Below are positions 9,244-18,086 of a stretch of DNA of 64,000 nucleotides, in pieces (the first letter of the stretch is position 1; each line of letters begins with the position of its first letter). This DNA is from Alkalicoccus daliensis. GTDB lineage: Bacteria > Bacillota > Bacilli > Bacillales > Salisediminibacteriaceae. Position numbers and translations under genes: made by a program. The notes below the pieces were generated by a model. It worked only from the letters and a program-made list of their open reading frames with translations, did no database searches and was not told the DNA's origin. The stretch is from contig NZ_FNIL01000006.1 of NCBI RefSeq assembly GCF_900103955.1, positions 62,001 through 126,000 of the forward strand, in the 5' to 3' direction.

Positions 9244-9257
9244 TGATACCGCTTTCA
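9244..9257 (-). promoter_or_regulatory. CcpA cre box upstream of binding-protein gene
   Basis: Read on the minus strand, TGAAAGCGGTATCA matches all defined positions of the Bacillus cre consensus TGWAANCGNTNWCA. It lies 116 bases before the GTG of the binding-protein gene, in the 230-base gap after the HisD-like gene, so carbon catabolite repression of the transporter is likely. I could not assign a -35/-10 pair with confidence. Confidence 0.75.
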
Positions 9258-9358
9258 TAACTTGGTATTTTTTATAAAGATACATTCAATACATTTATTG
9301 ATTTTTTACTTTAAGTAAGGTTTTACCTGATAATATCAAATATTTTACTAAAGAAAAT

Positions 9359-10636
9359 TTAAAGCATTTCATACTTCTTTACTCTTAAAGTAGCTTGCTT
9401 TTTGTGACCCATAAAGCCCTCAAGTTCACATAATCGCTCAGCATACTTGCCTATCTCAGCACTTGCAGATTCTGTCAGCCGCTGGTAGGTGCAATTTTTC
9501 AGGAATTTACCAACCCATAGGCCTCCCGTGTACCTCGCCGCCTGCTGTGTAGGTAACGTATGATTTGTGCCAACTACTTTATCACCATAAGCAACATTTG
9601 TTTCCGGGCCGAGGAAGAGCCCCCCATAGTTTGTAAGATTTCTTAAAAAGTAGTCAGGATCAGCAGTCAATACTTCTACATGTTCATAAGCGAGCTTGTC
9701 CGCTTCCACAACGGCTTCCTGAAGATCCTCTACCAATATAATTGAACCATAGTCCCTCCATGACACTTCTGCTACATCAGCAGTCGGAAGCGTTTCTAAT
9801 TGACGGGAAACTTCTTCTTCGATTGATTCAGCAAGCGTCCGGGAAGTGGTAATTACCGCTCCTGGAGAAGTGGGTCCATGCTCCCCCTGCCCGAGAATGT
9901 CTGTGACTACCATTTCTACGTCTGCTGTGTGATCTGCAATAACAAGTGTTTCGGTGGGACCTGCCAAAAGATCGATACCTACTTTACCGAACAACTGCCT
10001 TTTTGCTTCCGCTACAAAAGCGTTGCCCGGCCCTACAATCATATCGACCTTGTCTATTGATTCGGTTCCAATAGCCATTGCAGTCAGTGCCTGCACTCCT
10101 CCAAGAATGTATATTTCATCCGCTCCTGCCAAATGCATGGCGGCTACCGTTGCTTTCGGAATTTCTCCATTTATAGGCGGTGTGCAAGCAATCACCCGTT
10201 TTACACCAGCAACCTTTGCCGTAAGTATACTCATATGGGAAGAAGCCACCATCGGATAACGTCCTCCTGGAATATAACAGCCCACATTGTTTACAGGAAT
10301 GTTTTTATGTCCCAGAATTACTCCGGGTCTTGTTTCTACTTCCAAATCGTGAATTGAATTTAATTGATGTTCCGCGAAATTTTTAATCTGTTCCTGTGCA
10401 AATTTAATATCATTAATTACCTGATCAGGTAACTCTTTAATTATTTCTTCAGCCTCCTCCTTCTTCAGAAGGAAACTTTCGGGCTCCCACTTATCGAATT
10501 GTTGAGAGAGTTCTTTTACTGCCCCATCTCCTTCAAGTTCAATTTTTTGAATAATATCTCTTACAGCAGTTTCTACTTTCATGCTCGCTTCTTTTGTATT
10601 GCTGGAGAGAGCTCCAGACTTTATAAAAGTTGCCAT
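9359..10636 (-). CDS. HisD-family NAD-dependent dehydrogenase, copy 1
   Basis: 425 residues of the histidinol dehydrogenase family. The residues of the HisD active site are kept: Gln and His of GQGEHG and Asp of [14 protein letters not shown] as zinc ligands, the Glu-His pair in YEHVEVL, and the late His in EGFMGHKK. No histidine genes are nearby. The gene sits between a transporter gene and an aldolase gene, so it is a catabolic paralogue like HpsN-type dehydrogenases that oxidise a primary alcohol to an acid in two steps. Substrate unknown. AGGAGG precedes ATG 10636; an upstream ATG would overlap the aldolase gene and lacks a site. A second, divergent HisD paralogue lies three genes upstream. 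Confidence 0.87.
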   Translation of the reverse strand: MATFIKSGALSSNTKEASMKVETAVRDIIQKIELEGDGAVKELSQQFDKWEPESFLLKKEEAEEIIKELPDQVINDIKFAQEQIKNFAEHQLNSIHDLEVETRPGVILGHKNIPVNNVGCYIPGGRYPMVASSHMSILTAKVAGVKRVIACTPPINGEIPKATVAAMHLAGADEIYILGGVQALTAMAIGTESIDKVDMIVGPGNAFVAEAKRQLFGKVGIDLLAGPTETLVIADHTADVEMVVTDILGQGEHGPTSPGAVITTSRTLAESIEEEVSRQLETLPTADVAEVSWRDYGSIILVEDLQEAVVEADKLAYEHVEVLTADPDYFLRNLTNYGGLFLGPETNVAYGDKVVGTNHTLPTQQAARYTGGLWVGKFLKNCTYQRLTESASAEIGKYAERLCELEGFMGHKKQATLRVKKYEML

Positions 10637-10658
10637 TACTTCGTATCCTCCTTTTATT

Positions 10659-11417
10659 TCATTCTGCTCCGCGGAGTACTTCATCAAAGTTTTTTTTCAA
10701 CATAGCTGTTGTGACTACCGAAACAAAGGAAGCACCCTTTTCGAAAGCTGATGCCAGATCTTCCTTTGAGGTAGCAATCGTACCCATATGAATTCCTGAC
10801 TTTTTGCTTTTTGTGTATAGGGAATTTATCACTTCCTGCACCTCAGGGTGACCGGCACCATCTTTATACCCCATGTTCACAGATAAATCCGTAGGTCCTA
10901 TAAAAGCAATATCAATTCCGGGTACACTTACGATTTCTTCAAAGTTTTTCACCGCTTCCGGCGTTTCGATATGGACAGATATTAATATATTGTCATCAGA
11001 TTTATCCATAAAAGATTTACCAGAGTCATAACCATATCCGGCTGCCCTCATTGAAAATGCGGTTCCTCTTCTTCCTGCCGGAGGATATTTTGCTCTCTGC
11101 ACTACAAGTTCAGCATCTTCTTTTGTGTTTACCATAGGTATTTGTATACCGTAAGCTCCTCTGTCCAAAACTTTTTGAATACTGGAAGGATTATAGTCGG
11201 TCCTTACTATAGGTATTAAATCCACCAGGCGGGCTGTTCGTATCATATCTTCAAGTTCAGACCAGCTGTACGCTCCATGTTCGTCATCAATAATAATAAA
11301 ATCATATCCGGCGTGCCCGAGCATTTCTACGATAGCTGGAGAATAAATTCCCATGATGGCGCCTGCTGTATTTTCTCCCGCCTTTAATTTTTCTTTTACT
11401 TTATTACTTTCGATCAA
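10659..11417 (-). CDS. HpcH/HpaI family class II aldolase
   Basis: 252 residues, the normal length for the 2-keto-3-deoxy acid aldolases (HpaI, GarL, RhmA). Key elements are visible: DDEHGAYSW (catalytic His region), HIETPEA with the metal-binding Glu and PTDLSVNMG with the metal-binding Asp. Such enzymes split 2-keto-4-hydroxy acids into pyruvate and an aldehyde. In this operon it probably performs the terminal cleavage after oxidation by the HisD-like enzymes (inference). The start is TTG, 7-8 bases after AGGAGG. It is 15 bases from the alpha/beta-hydrolase gene and 22 from HisD copy 1. Confidence 0.88.
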   Translation of the reverse strand: MIESNKVKEKLKAGENTAGAIMGIYSPAIVEMLGHAGYDFIIIDDEHGAYSWSELEDMIRTARLVDLIPIVRTDYNPSSIQKVLDRGAYGIQIPMVNTKEDAELVVQRAKYPPAGRRGTAFSMRAAGYGYDSGKSFMDKSDDNILISVHIETPEAVKNFEEIVSVPGIDIAFIGPTDLSVNMGYKDGAGHPEVQEVINSLYTKSKKSGIHMGTIATSKEDLASAFEKGASFVSVVTTAMLKKNFDEVLRGAE

Positions 11418-11432
11418 CTAATTTCCTCCTCT

Positions 11433-12125
11433 CTATATCTTTATCCAATATTCCATTACTGCTGTTACTGCTTCCGGCTGGTCCAGCGTACTTAAATGGC
11501 CACAGTTTTCAATCATGATAAGAGTTGCAGAAGGTATTAATTCTGACATTTCTTCCTGGATTTTTTCAGTACAAACCTTATCTTGCTTTCCCCCTACAAT
11601 CAGGGTGGGGCATACGATACCGGGCAGTACTTCCCTTCCGTTTGGCCTATTCGCATTAGCTCTCAATTGATTAATAAAGCCTTTTTCACCAATATTTCTG
11701 CACATTTGGTAAACGTCAGAAATTAACTGTTCATTAAGTTTTTCTGCATAAAGCATAGGAGGAATAAACTGGTTTTGAATTACTTCGTGAAATTGATTGT
11801 TTAATGTTAATACTTCCTGCTCTTTCCACGTTTCTTTCTGTGAAGAGCTGGCTGGTGATGGATTTGAATTCAGCAGCGCTAGTTTCAACACTCTTTCCGG
11901 TGCTATATTCATTATTTCTATAGCCACAATCCCTCCCAGAGACAACCCTGCTAAAATAAACCTTTCCGGTGCATTGTCTAAAATGTTTCTGGCCATCTTG
12001 TGGATAGAATCTTCATTTGAAATATCAGCAATAATTACATCTGTCCATTCGCTGAATTTGCTTTTTTGATGCTGCCAGAGCATATCATCACAAAGAGTAC
12101 CTGGAATTAACACGATTGGATCCAT
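11433..12125 (-). CDS. Alpha/beta-fold hydrolase
   Basis: 230 residues, cytoplasmic. The catalytic triad can be read: nucleophile Ser in GLSLGG, Asp in GGKQDKV, and His in NCGHLS. The oxyanion region is near the N-terminus (LIPGTLCDD). It resembles small carboxylesterases and 3-oxoadipate enol-lactonase-like enzymes. Within the cluster it may open a lactone or cleave an ester made from the imported compound; this is inference. AGGAGG lies 6 bases before ATG. Confidence 0.85.
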   Translation of the reverse strand: MDPIVLIPGTLCDDMLWQHQKSKFSEWTDVIIADISNEDSIHKMARNILDNAPERFILAGLSLGGIVAIEIMNIAPERVLKLALLNSNPSPASSSQKETWKEQEVLTLNNQFHEVIQNQFIPPMLYAEKLNEQLISDVYQMCRNIGEKGFINQLRANANRPNGREVLPGIVCPTLIVGGKQDKVCTEKIQEEMSELIPSATLIMIENCGHLSTLDQPEAVTAVMEYWIKI

Positions 12126-12141
12126 CCGCTGCCTCCTGACC

Positions 12142-13404
12142 TTACCCTTTATTTTTCAATCGCAGCTCTGCAGAGAGTTGATGTCCTTCCAAACCTTCGA
12201 TGCTTGATTGCTGCACTGCATGATCTGCTAAATACGCTACACCTTTCCCTTTAATTTCCTGGTGTGTTGCTACTCGTACATAGCTTCCTACCCATAGTCC
12301 CCCTGTATAGCGGGCACCCCGCTGCGTCGGCAGCGTGTGATTCGTTCCCGAAACCTTATCAGAAAACACGACAGAGCTGTCTTCGTTGATAAATAAAGAA
12401 CCGTAATGATGTAACTGCGGCATTGCCCCACGGCTGTCTTTCAAGTGCAGATGCAGATGCTCAATGGCAAGGTCATTACAAATTTTTATACCTTCTTCCA
12501 GAGACTCTGCGATAATGACCTCCCCCATATTTTCCCAGGAATCATGTGCAGGAGAAGTTTCGGAAAAATCTTTCAGGTAACTTTCTACTTCCTGCAGCGT
12601 TTCCTCTGCTTTTTGTTTGGAGGTCGATACAAGAATTGCACGTGCATAGGGATCATGTTCCGCCTGGGCAAGTAAATCAGCAGCACAGACAAAAGCATCT
12701 GCAGTTTCGTCGATCAAGAGTAAGACTTCACTCGGGCCTGCAATTAAATCGATACCCACTTTCCCGAACACTTGTCTTTTTGCTTCTGCTACGAAGCGAT
12801 TTCCCGGCCCGCTGATTATATCGACTGCCGGGATCGATTCTGTTCCCAGCGCCATTGCCCCGATGGCCTGTGCTCCTCCAATTGCGAATATGTCTGTAGC
12901 TCCTGAATACTGAAGTCCATATAACACAGCAGGGTGAATCCCCCCGTGATAGTTCGCCGGACTGCAGGCTACTATCTGCTTTGCTCCTGCTACTTTTGCC
13001 GGGGCTACCACCATAGGCCCTGACGATAACAGCGGGAATCTTCCTCCTGGTACATAAGCTCCTACTTTTTCAATTGGGAGAATCCGATGTCCCATAACAA
13101 TCCCTTCCCCAAACTCTTCCTCCATTGGAGTGAGACACTTCAGCTGGGCTTCTGCAAACTTAGACACTCTGTCTACAATTCGTTCGATCAGTTCCTTTAC
13201 TTCCTCGGAAAGTGTCTCATTACTTTTCGCTATTTCTTCTTCTGAAACTCTTACTTCACGCACAGAGTCTCCAAACATTTTTTCATATTTTTTAACTCCA
13301 GCATCTCCCTCTTTTTTAATGTCACTAATAATGTTTTTCACCTTGTCTTCCACATCTATTGCAGATGCTTCCTCAAGCGCTTTTGCTTGTTTTAAATATT
13401 CCAT
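12142..13404 (-). CDS. HisD-family NAD-dependent dehydrogenase, copy 2
   Basis: 420 residues. As in copy 1, the zinc ligands and catalytic residues of the histidinol dehydrogenase family are present ([38 protein letters not shown]). It differs widely from copy 1 outside the active site, so the two are unlikely to come from a recent duplication and may oxidise different intermediates. GGAGGAG four bases before ATG 13404 decides the start over an ATG five codons upstream. It follows the MalG-type permease gene after 19 bases, tying the enzyme to the second transporter of this operon. Confidence 0.87.
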   Translation of the reverse strand: MEYLKQAKALEEASAIDVEDKVKNIISDIKKEGDAGVKKYEKMFGDSVREVRVSEEEIAKSNETLSEEVKELIERIVDRVSKFAEAQLKCLTPMEEEFGEGIVMGHRILPIEKVGAYVPGGRFPLLSSGPMVVAPAKVAGAKQIVACSPANYHGGIHPAVLYGLQYSGATDIFAIGGAQAIGAMALGTESIPAVDIISGPGNRFVAEAKRQVFGKVGIDLIAGPSEVLLLIDETADAFVCAADLLAQAEHDPYARAILVSTSKQKAEETLQEVESYLKDFSETSPAHDSWENMGEVIIAESLEEGIKICNDLAIEHLHLHLKDSRGAMPQLHHYGSLFINEDSSVVFSDKVSGTNHTLPTQRGARYTGGLWVGSYVRVATHQEIKGKGVAYLADHAVQQSSIEGLEGHQLSAELRLKNKG

Positions 13405-13423
13405 ATTACTCCTCCTCAAGCTT

Positions 13424-14281
13424 TTATTTCAAACCGCCGGAACTCATTCCCAACACAAACTGTTTACGCACAATCAGCATAAAAACAATCGTCGGAATAA
13501 CATAGATCATTCCAGCAGCAGCCATCTCGTTCCAAATGACACCGTCCTGGCCGACAAAATAAGATAATGCGACAGGAAGCGTAACAGCATCCTGATTCGT
13601 AAGAATTAACGCAAACATATATTCATTCCATGTAATAACAAAACAGAAGACGGTTGCAGTGATGATTCCCGGTCTCGCCATCGGCAGAAGGATATGCCAG
13701 ATTACTTCGAACCTGTTTGCACCATCCATTAAGCCTGCTTCTTCTATCCCTATTGGGATGTTGTCGATAAACCCTTTGATCAGCCAAATTGCATAAGGGA
13801 TGGTAGCACCCAGATTAACAATTATCAGGGCAAGTGTAGTGTCTAAAATTCCCCAGTTTCTGAAAATCATGAAAAACGGGATTACGTTTACGATTAATGG
13901 AATAAATTGTGTCGCCAATATAGCAAACATAAACAGCTGCTTTCCCGGCATGTTAAAACGGGATATGCTGTAAGCTGCAAGTACACTTACAGGAATAGCG
14001 ATAGCAAGTGTCACCACCACTACAATCGTACTGTTTGCATAAAATCTTCCGAAATTATAGTTGGTTCCGAATACCTGCCTGAAATTATCCAGCGTCGGTT
14101 CGAAAAACACACTTAATGTATACACTTCATTAGCCGGTTTAAAAGCGGTGAGAAACATCCAAAAGATCGGTAAAAAAAGAAAGATCACGATTAACAGCAC
14201 ACCTATATTTTCAAAAACAGCGCTGGCAACTTTCATTACTGCTCTTCTATTCGAAGATTTATCTCGGTTTACATCATCCAT
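13424..14281 (-). CDS. Carbohydrate ABC transporter permease, MalG type (second transporter)
   Basis: About 285 residues, six membrane helices, EAA loop EEAGLMDGANRFEVIWHILLP. The ATG used here overlaps the stop of the upstream permease as TAATG, typical of coupled subunits; an in-frame ATG nine bases earlier (14290) is an alternative but sits too close to the GGTGGGG ribosome site. It forms the channel with the MalF partner and the binding lipoprotein of the same operon. Confidence 0.92.
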   Translation of the reverse strand: MDDVNRDKSSNRRAVMKVASAVFENIGVLLIVIFLFLPIFWMFLTAFKPANEVYTLSVFFEPTLDNFRQVFGTNYNFGRFYANSTIVVVVTLAIAIPVSVLAAYSISRFNMPGKQLFMFAILATQFIPLIVNVIPFFMIFRNWGILDTTLALIIVNLGATIPYAIWLIKGFIDNIPIGIEEAGLMDGANRFEVIWHILLPMARPGIITATVFCFVITWNEYMFALILTNQDAVTLPVALSYFVGQDGVIWNEMAAAGMIYVIPTIVFMLIVRKQFVLGMSSGGLK

Positions 14282-15159
14282 TAGTTCCATTCCCCACCTT
14301 TCACAAGCTTCCTCATGTACAGAAGAACAAAACCAACGGTCATGATCGCCAGTATATACCCTAAGGCTGCCCCGTATCCCATATCAAAGTACCGGAAGGA
14401 GGTATTGTAAATCATGAAGTTCAATACTTCAGTTGAATTCCCGGGACCACCTGAAGTTAATGTAACGATAGGGTCAAATTGTTTAATGGCAAACATAGTC
14501 ATCAGAATGGACGCAATCAGGATAATCGGCTGGAGCATAGGAATGGTAATGCGGAACAGTGTTTGTACAGCGTTCGCCCCGTCAATTTTTGCCGCTTCAA
14601 AAACTTCTTTCGGCATTCCCATTAATCCACTGATGAACATCAGGCTCATAAACGGAAGCCATATCCAGACAGCTACTGATACTAGCGCAGCCATCGCCGT
14701 GGTCGGATGGCCGAGCCAGACAACATCTGCTAAAGGAGGAATTAAAAAACCAATGATATTAGCAAATAAACCGTAATCCGGATTCAGCATAAACCTCCAG
14801 GAATAACCGACCAATGCCGGACTTAATGCAAAGGGGATAATCAGCACCGCACGAAGATAGGAAAGATGTAATTTATCCTTACTCAGCAGGATCGCAACGG
14901 CTATACCAGCAGAAATTGTAATGACCACGGTACTAAGCGTGAAAATCAACGTTACCTGCACACTGTTCCAAAATACTGCATCAGAAAATGCCTGTACGTA
15001 ATTATCCAAAGCTACAAACTCTCCGAGCTCTACTGACTGTGTTAAGTTCCAGTCATGAAGACTGATCCAAAAAGAGCGGATCAGAGGCAATAAAGTAGTG
15101 ACACCAACAATAATGAGAGCAGGGGCTAATAGTAAATATTTAAAATACTTGCCTTCCAT
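14281..15159 (-). CDS. Carbohydrate ABC transporter permease, MalF type (second transporter)
   Basis: 292 residues, normal CUT1 size without the insert seen in the other MalF of this cluster. EAA loop FEAAKIDGANAVQTLFRITIP. AGGGGGT precedes ATG 15159; a longer in-frame version would begin within the hairpin after the binding-protein gene and is unlikely. The MalG partner overlaps its stop codon. Confidence 0.92.
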   Translation of the reverse strand: MEGKYFKYLLLAPALIIVGVTTLLPLIRSFWISLHDWNLTQSVELGEFVALDNYVQAFSDAVFWNSVQVTLIFTLSTVVITISAGIAVAILLSKDKLHLSYLRAVLIIPFALSPALVGYSWRFMLNPDYGLFANIIGFLIPPLADVVWLGHPTTAMAALVSVAVWIWLPFMSLMFISGLMGMPKEVFEAAKIDGANAVQTLFRITIPMLQPIILIASILMTMFAIKQFDPIVTLTSGGPGNSTEVLNFMIYNTSFRYFDMGYGAALGYILAIMTVGFVLLYMRKLVKGGEWN

Positions 15160-15216
15160 TAAGTTACCCCCTAAGACATCTGTATTATTTTCCTCTATAA
15201 AAGTGTTACACCTTCC

Positions 15217-15235
15217 CCCTGCCAAACAGGCAGGG
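15217..15235. other. GC-rich hairpin between binding protein and permease genes
   Basis: CCCTGCC and GGCAGGG pair with a 5-base loop, in the 90-base gap after the binding-protein gene. No T-run follows on the minus strand, so it is more likely a barrier to 3' exonucleases that stabilises the binding-protein mRNA than a terminator. Confidence 0.6.
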
Positions 15236-15249
15236 AAAAGAGTTGGTTT

Positions 15250-16611
15250 TTACTCATAGTAACCGTTGTCTTCCATCAGACTTTCCACTTCCTCCGCTGC
15301 TTCCGTTAACCGTTCTTCCACAGAGGCGCCGGTAGCCATATCAGAAATTGCTCTGCTTATTGCATCAGAGACCTGCGGCCAATGCTCGAACTGCGGCAAT
15401 GTCTGCGCTTCTTCGAATCCTTCCGCACCGGTAAGGAAGAAGTCGTCCAGCAGATCATTTAACTCTTCATCTCGTAAATTTTCTGTCTGAGAAATGTCAG
15501 TAGAGAATTGATCAGATGGACTTTCTTCTCTCAACGCATCTCCTACTACGCTTTTTTCCAGTTCAGGATCAGTCAGCCATTTTAAAAATTCCCAGGCTGC
15601 ATCTTTATTTTGTGAACCTTCCATCATTCCAATTGGGAAAGAAGAAACATTGGAACTGCCGCCTTTACCTTCCCACATAGGAACAGTGGCGAAGTTCACA
15701 TTCCCTGAAACTTCTTCCGCGGCTGCTTCTGGATTATTAAACTCGGAATATACCCACCACCAGCCGATCCACATCGCAGAATTTCCCTGCCTGAAATGTG
15801 TTCGTGCATCCTGCTCTCCAAAAGTGACGGAGCCGTCCGGCGCAAGATCTTCTTCCAGCAGATTAATATATCTTTCTGTTGCTTCAATTCCCTCTTCACT
15901 ATCAAACACTGGCCTCATATCCTCATCAAAAATATCTCCGCCGTTGCTCCATAGATAAGAAGTCCACATATAAAGGTTCTGGCCGTTATTTCCTACCTGA
16001 TAATACGGCGTAATCGCACTAAGTTCAGTATTTTCAGTTATTTCTCTGCCTGCTTCTTCCACATCCTCCCACGATTCAGGAGTATCCAGGTTTAAATCTT
16101 CAAACACGTCTTCCCGGTAAAACATCATCTGCACATTCGCTCTTGCCGGCAGACTGATCACATTATCATTAAAGGTAGATAAATTCATCGTGGAGTCAGG
16201 GAACCGTTCAAAATCATAATCATCTCTTTCCGCATATTCGTTCAGCGGTTCAAGAAACTGGCTGATGGAAGGCCCCATAATATCCAGATACGTAACAAGG
16301 TCAAATGTTCCATCGCCTGAAATTCCTTCTGCAGTAATTCTGTCGAGCAGATTTTCATAAGGAATCCCTATGAATTCCACTTCGATTCCTGTTTCCTCTG
16401 TAAATTCATCGCTTCTGGCTTCCCATGCATTAAACTGGCCGATATCTCCTTCCGTTACTGCCACGGTAATCGTTTCCCCTTCAAGATCTCCTGCCTCTAC
16501 ATCCGTTTCCCCCGGGTTTTCATTTGCATCTCCGTTACCTCCGCAGCCGGCTAATACAACACTGAAAGCCATGAGGGAAAAACCGTAACAACTTTTTTTA
16601 ATTTTCTTCAT
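15250..16611 (-). CDS. Sugar ABC transporter solute-binding lipoprotein (second transporter)
   Basis: 453 residues. Signal peptide with lipobox LAGC (Cys23), then an acidic linker and a family-1 solute-binding fold (GTFDLVTYLDIMGPSISQF; WIGWWWVYSEF; AAWEFLKWLTDPE). It delivers substrate to the MalF/MalG pair encoded just downstream. AAGGAG lies before ATG. It follows the amidase gene after 60 bases, so this transporter may import an amide or ester-linked compound that the operon's hydrolases break down (inference). Confidence 0.92.
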   Translation of the reverse strand: MKKIKKSCYGFSLMAFSVVLAGCGGNGDANENPGETDVEAGDLEGETITVAVTEGDIGQFNAWEARSDEFTEETGIEVEFIGIPYENLLDRITAEGISGDGTFDLVTYLDIMGPSISQFLEPLNEYAERDDYDFERFPDSTMNLSTFNDNVISLPARANVQMMFYREDVFEDLNLDTPESWEDVEEAGREITENTELSAITPYYQVGNNGQNLYMWTSYLWSNGGDIFDEDMRPVFDSEEGIEATERYINLLEEDLAPDGSVTFGEQDARTHFRQGNSAMWIGWWWVYSEFNNPEAAAEEVSGNVNFATVPMWEGKGGSSNVSSFPIGMMEGSQNKDAAWEFLKWLTDPELEKSVVGDALREESPSDQFSTDISQTENLRDEELNDLLDDFFLTGAEGFEEAQTLPQFEHWPQVSDAISRAISDMATGASVEERLTEAAEEVESLMEDNGYYE

Positions 16612-16671
16612 AATAAGGGCTCCTTTTTCCTTAGAATTATTAATCGCTGTTAATCTATGACATGCATCTAA

Positions 16672-18057
16672 CTAGTGCACGTCATGCCCAATGAATGAAT
16701 GCAGCTTCTTTGTACGCATCTGATAAAATTCTTCTAAGAAATGCTTTTCATAAGCCAGTGCAGCATGAATAATCCTTTCTTCCTGGAAATAATCACCAAT
16801 CAGCTGCAGCCCGACAGGTAATTCTTCTTCAGTAAAAGCACACGGAATTGATATCGCAGGGTTGCCGCTGAGATTAAAAACACTTGTAAAGCGAATCATC
16901 GTATCATTTATGTCTTCTGTTACAGAGCCAAAACTAAGATTTTTCACACTTTTGTGAAAAGGCAGGTTGGGAATCGTCGGAGTTGCGATAATGTCTACCG
17001 TTTCAAAGATATGCGCTAATGAGTGTTTCATTTTTTTCCTTGTCTCCAGTGCGTGAAAATATTCATGTGCAGAAATTATCCCGCTTTTCCTAAAGACTGC
17101 TTTTGCTCCTTCACTGTATTTATCCAGCAGTGTTTTCGCCTGTTCCTTATGCACATAACCTACTTCGGAGGTAGCTATTGTTTTCGCAGTTTCTATCGAG
17201 CCTGCCGCAAAGGTTCCATCAATTTCTATCAGAGAAGCTCCGAGTGATTCCAGTTTTCTTAAAGCTTCCAGATAGAAATGATTTACTTCTTCATTAATAT
17301 TTTCGGTGAAATAGGAACTCGGGACCCCAACTTTCACTTTGCTCAGCGGCAGCTGTTTTGTTTCTTGAAGTTTCGTAAATACATTCATTATTTCTGCCAG
17401 GTCTTCCACATTATGCGTAAGGACCCCGGAATGATCGAGGGACCAGGAGAGAGGATAGATCCCCTGCATATCTATCAATCCATAGGTCGGCTTTAAGCCG
17501 ACGGTACCGGTACATGAAGCCGGGACTCTCACTGAACCAGCAGTATCCGTACCGATAGAAGCGGAACAGAAGCCCGCAGCTACTGCTGCAGCGGCACCAC
17601 TGCTGGATCCTCCTGCTGTTAATCCTTCACCCCACAGGTTAGTTACATCCCCATAATAGGGATTACTTGATGTGATCCCGAAGGCGTATTCATATAAATT
17701 TGTTTTTCCGATTGTTACCGTTCCTGCATGCTGCAGTCTGTTTACAACTTCTGCGTTTTCCAACGGTATATTATGCTCCTGAATAGGAGAACCATTTGTA
17801 GTTTTTATATTTTTCGTATTAATATTGTCTTTGTAACTGACTGGTACACCCTCAAGTTTCCGAGCTTTTTGCTTCATAAAATTTTTTTCGGCGAGTTCTG
17901 CCTGAGCCAGAATTTCTGCTTCCGGCAATGTAATAAATGATTGAAGCAGCGGATCGTATTTTTTGATTCTTTCTATATATGCTTTGGCAGTTTCCATGGG
18001 AGAGAATTGTTTATTTTGATAGCCTGCTATCAGCTCATTTATTTTCGTATATTCCAT
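16672..18057 (-). CDS. Amidase (amidase signature family)
   Basis: 461 residues, typical AS-family length. The Ser-cisSer-Lys triad is visible: Lys76 in SYKDN, the Ser-rich GGSSSGAAAAV (150-160), and the nucleophile Ser175 in GTDTAGSVRVPA. Family members hydrolyse amides (GatA, acylamidases, allophanate or urea derivatives). No GatB/GatC is nearby, so this is a catabolic enzyme rather than the tRNA amidotransferase. No signal peptide, so it acts in the cytoplasm on imported substrate. The gene begins 29 bases after the SnoaL-like gene. Confidence 0.9.
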   Translation of the reverse strand: MEYTKINELIAGYQNKQFSPMETAKAYIERIKKYDPLLQSFITLPEAEILAQAELAEKNFMKQKARKLEGVPVSYKDNINTKNIKTTNGSPIQEHNIPLENAEVVNRLQHAGTVTIGKTNLYEYAFGITSSNPYYGDVTNLWGEGLTAGGSSSGAAAAVAAGFCSASIGTDTAGSVRVPASCTGTVGLKPTYGLIDMQGIYPLSWSLDHSGVLTHNVEDLAEIMNVFTKLQETKQLPLSKVKVGVPSSYFTENINEEVNHFYLEALRKLESLGASLIEIDGTFAAGSIETAKTIATSEVGYVHKEQAKTLLDKYSEGAKAVFRKSGIISAHEYFHALETRKKMKHSLAHIFETVDIIATPTIPNLPFHKSVKNLSFGSVTEDINDTMIRFTSVFNLSGNPAISIPCAFTEEELPVGLQLIGDYFQEERIIHAALAYEKHFLEEFYQMRTKKLHSFIGHDVH

Positions 18058-18086
18058 TATCCTCCTCCCTCCTGAAGGTCGAGTAC

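Noticed and set aside
9359-13404. HisD-family genes as part of histidine biosynthesis
   Set aside because: No other his gene is present, there are two diverged copies, and both sit among transporter and catabolic genes.
16672-18057. Amidase as GatA of the tRNA amidotransferase
   Set aside because: No gatB or gatC nearby, and the gene is inside a sugar-type catabolic operon.
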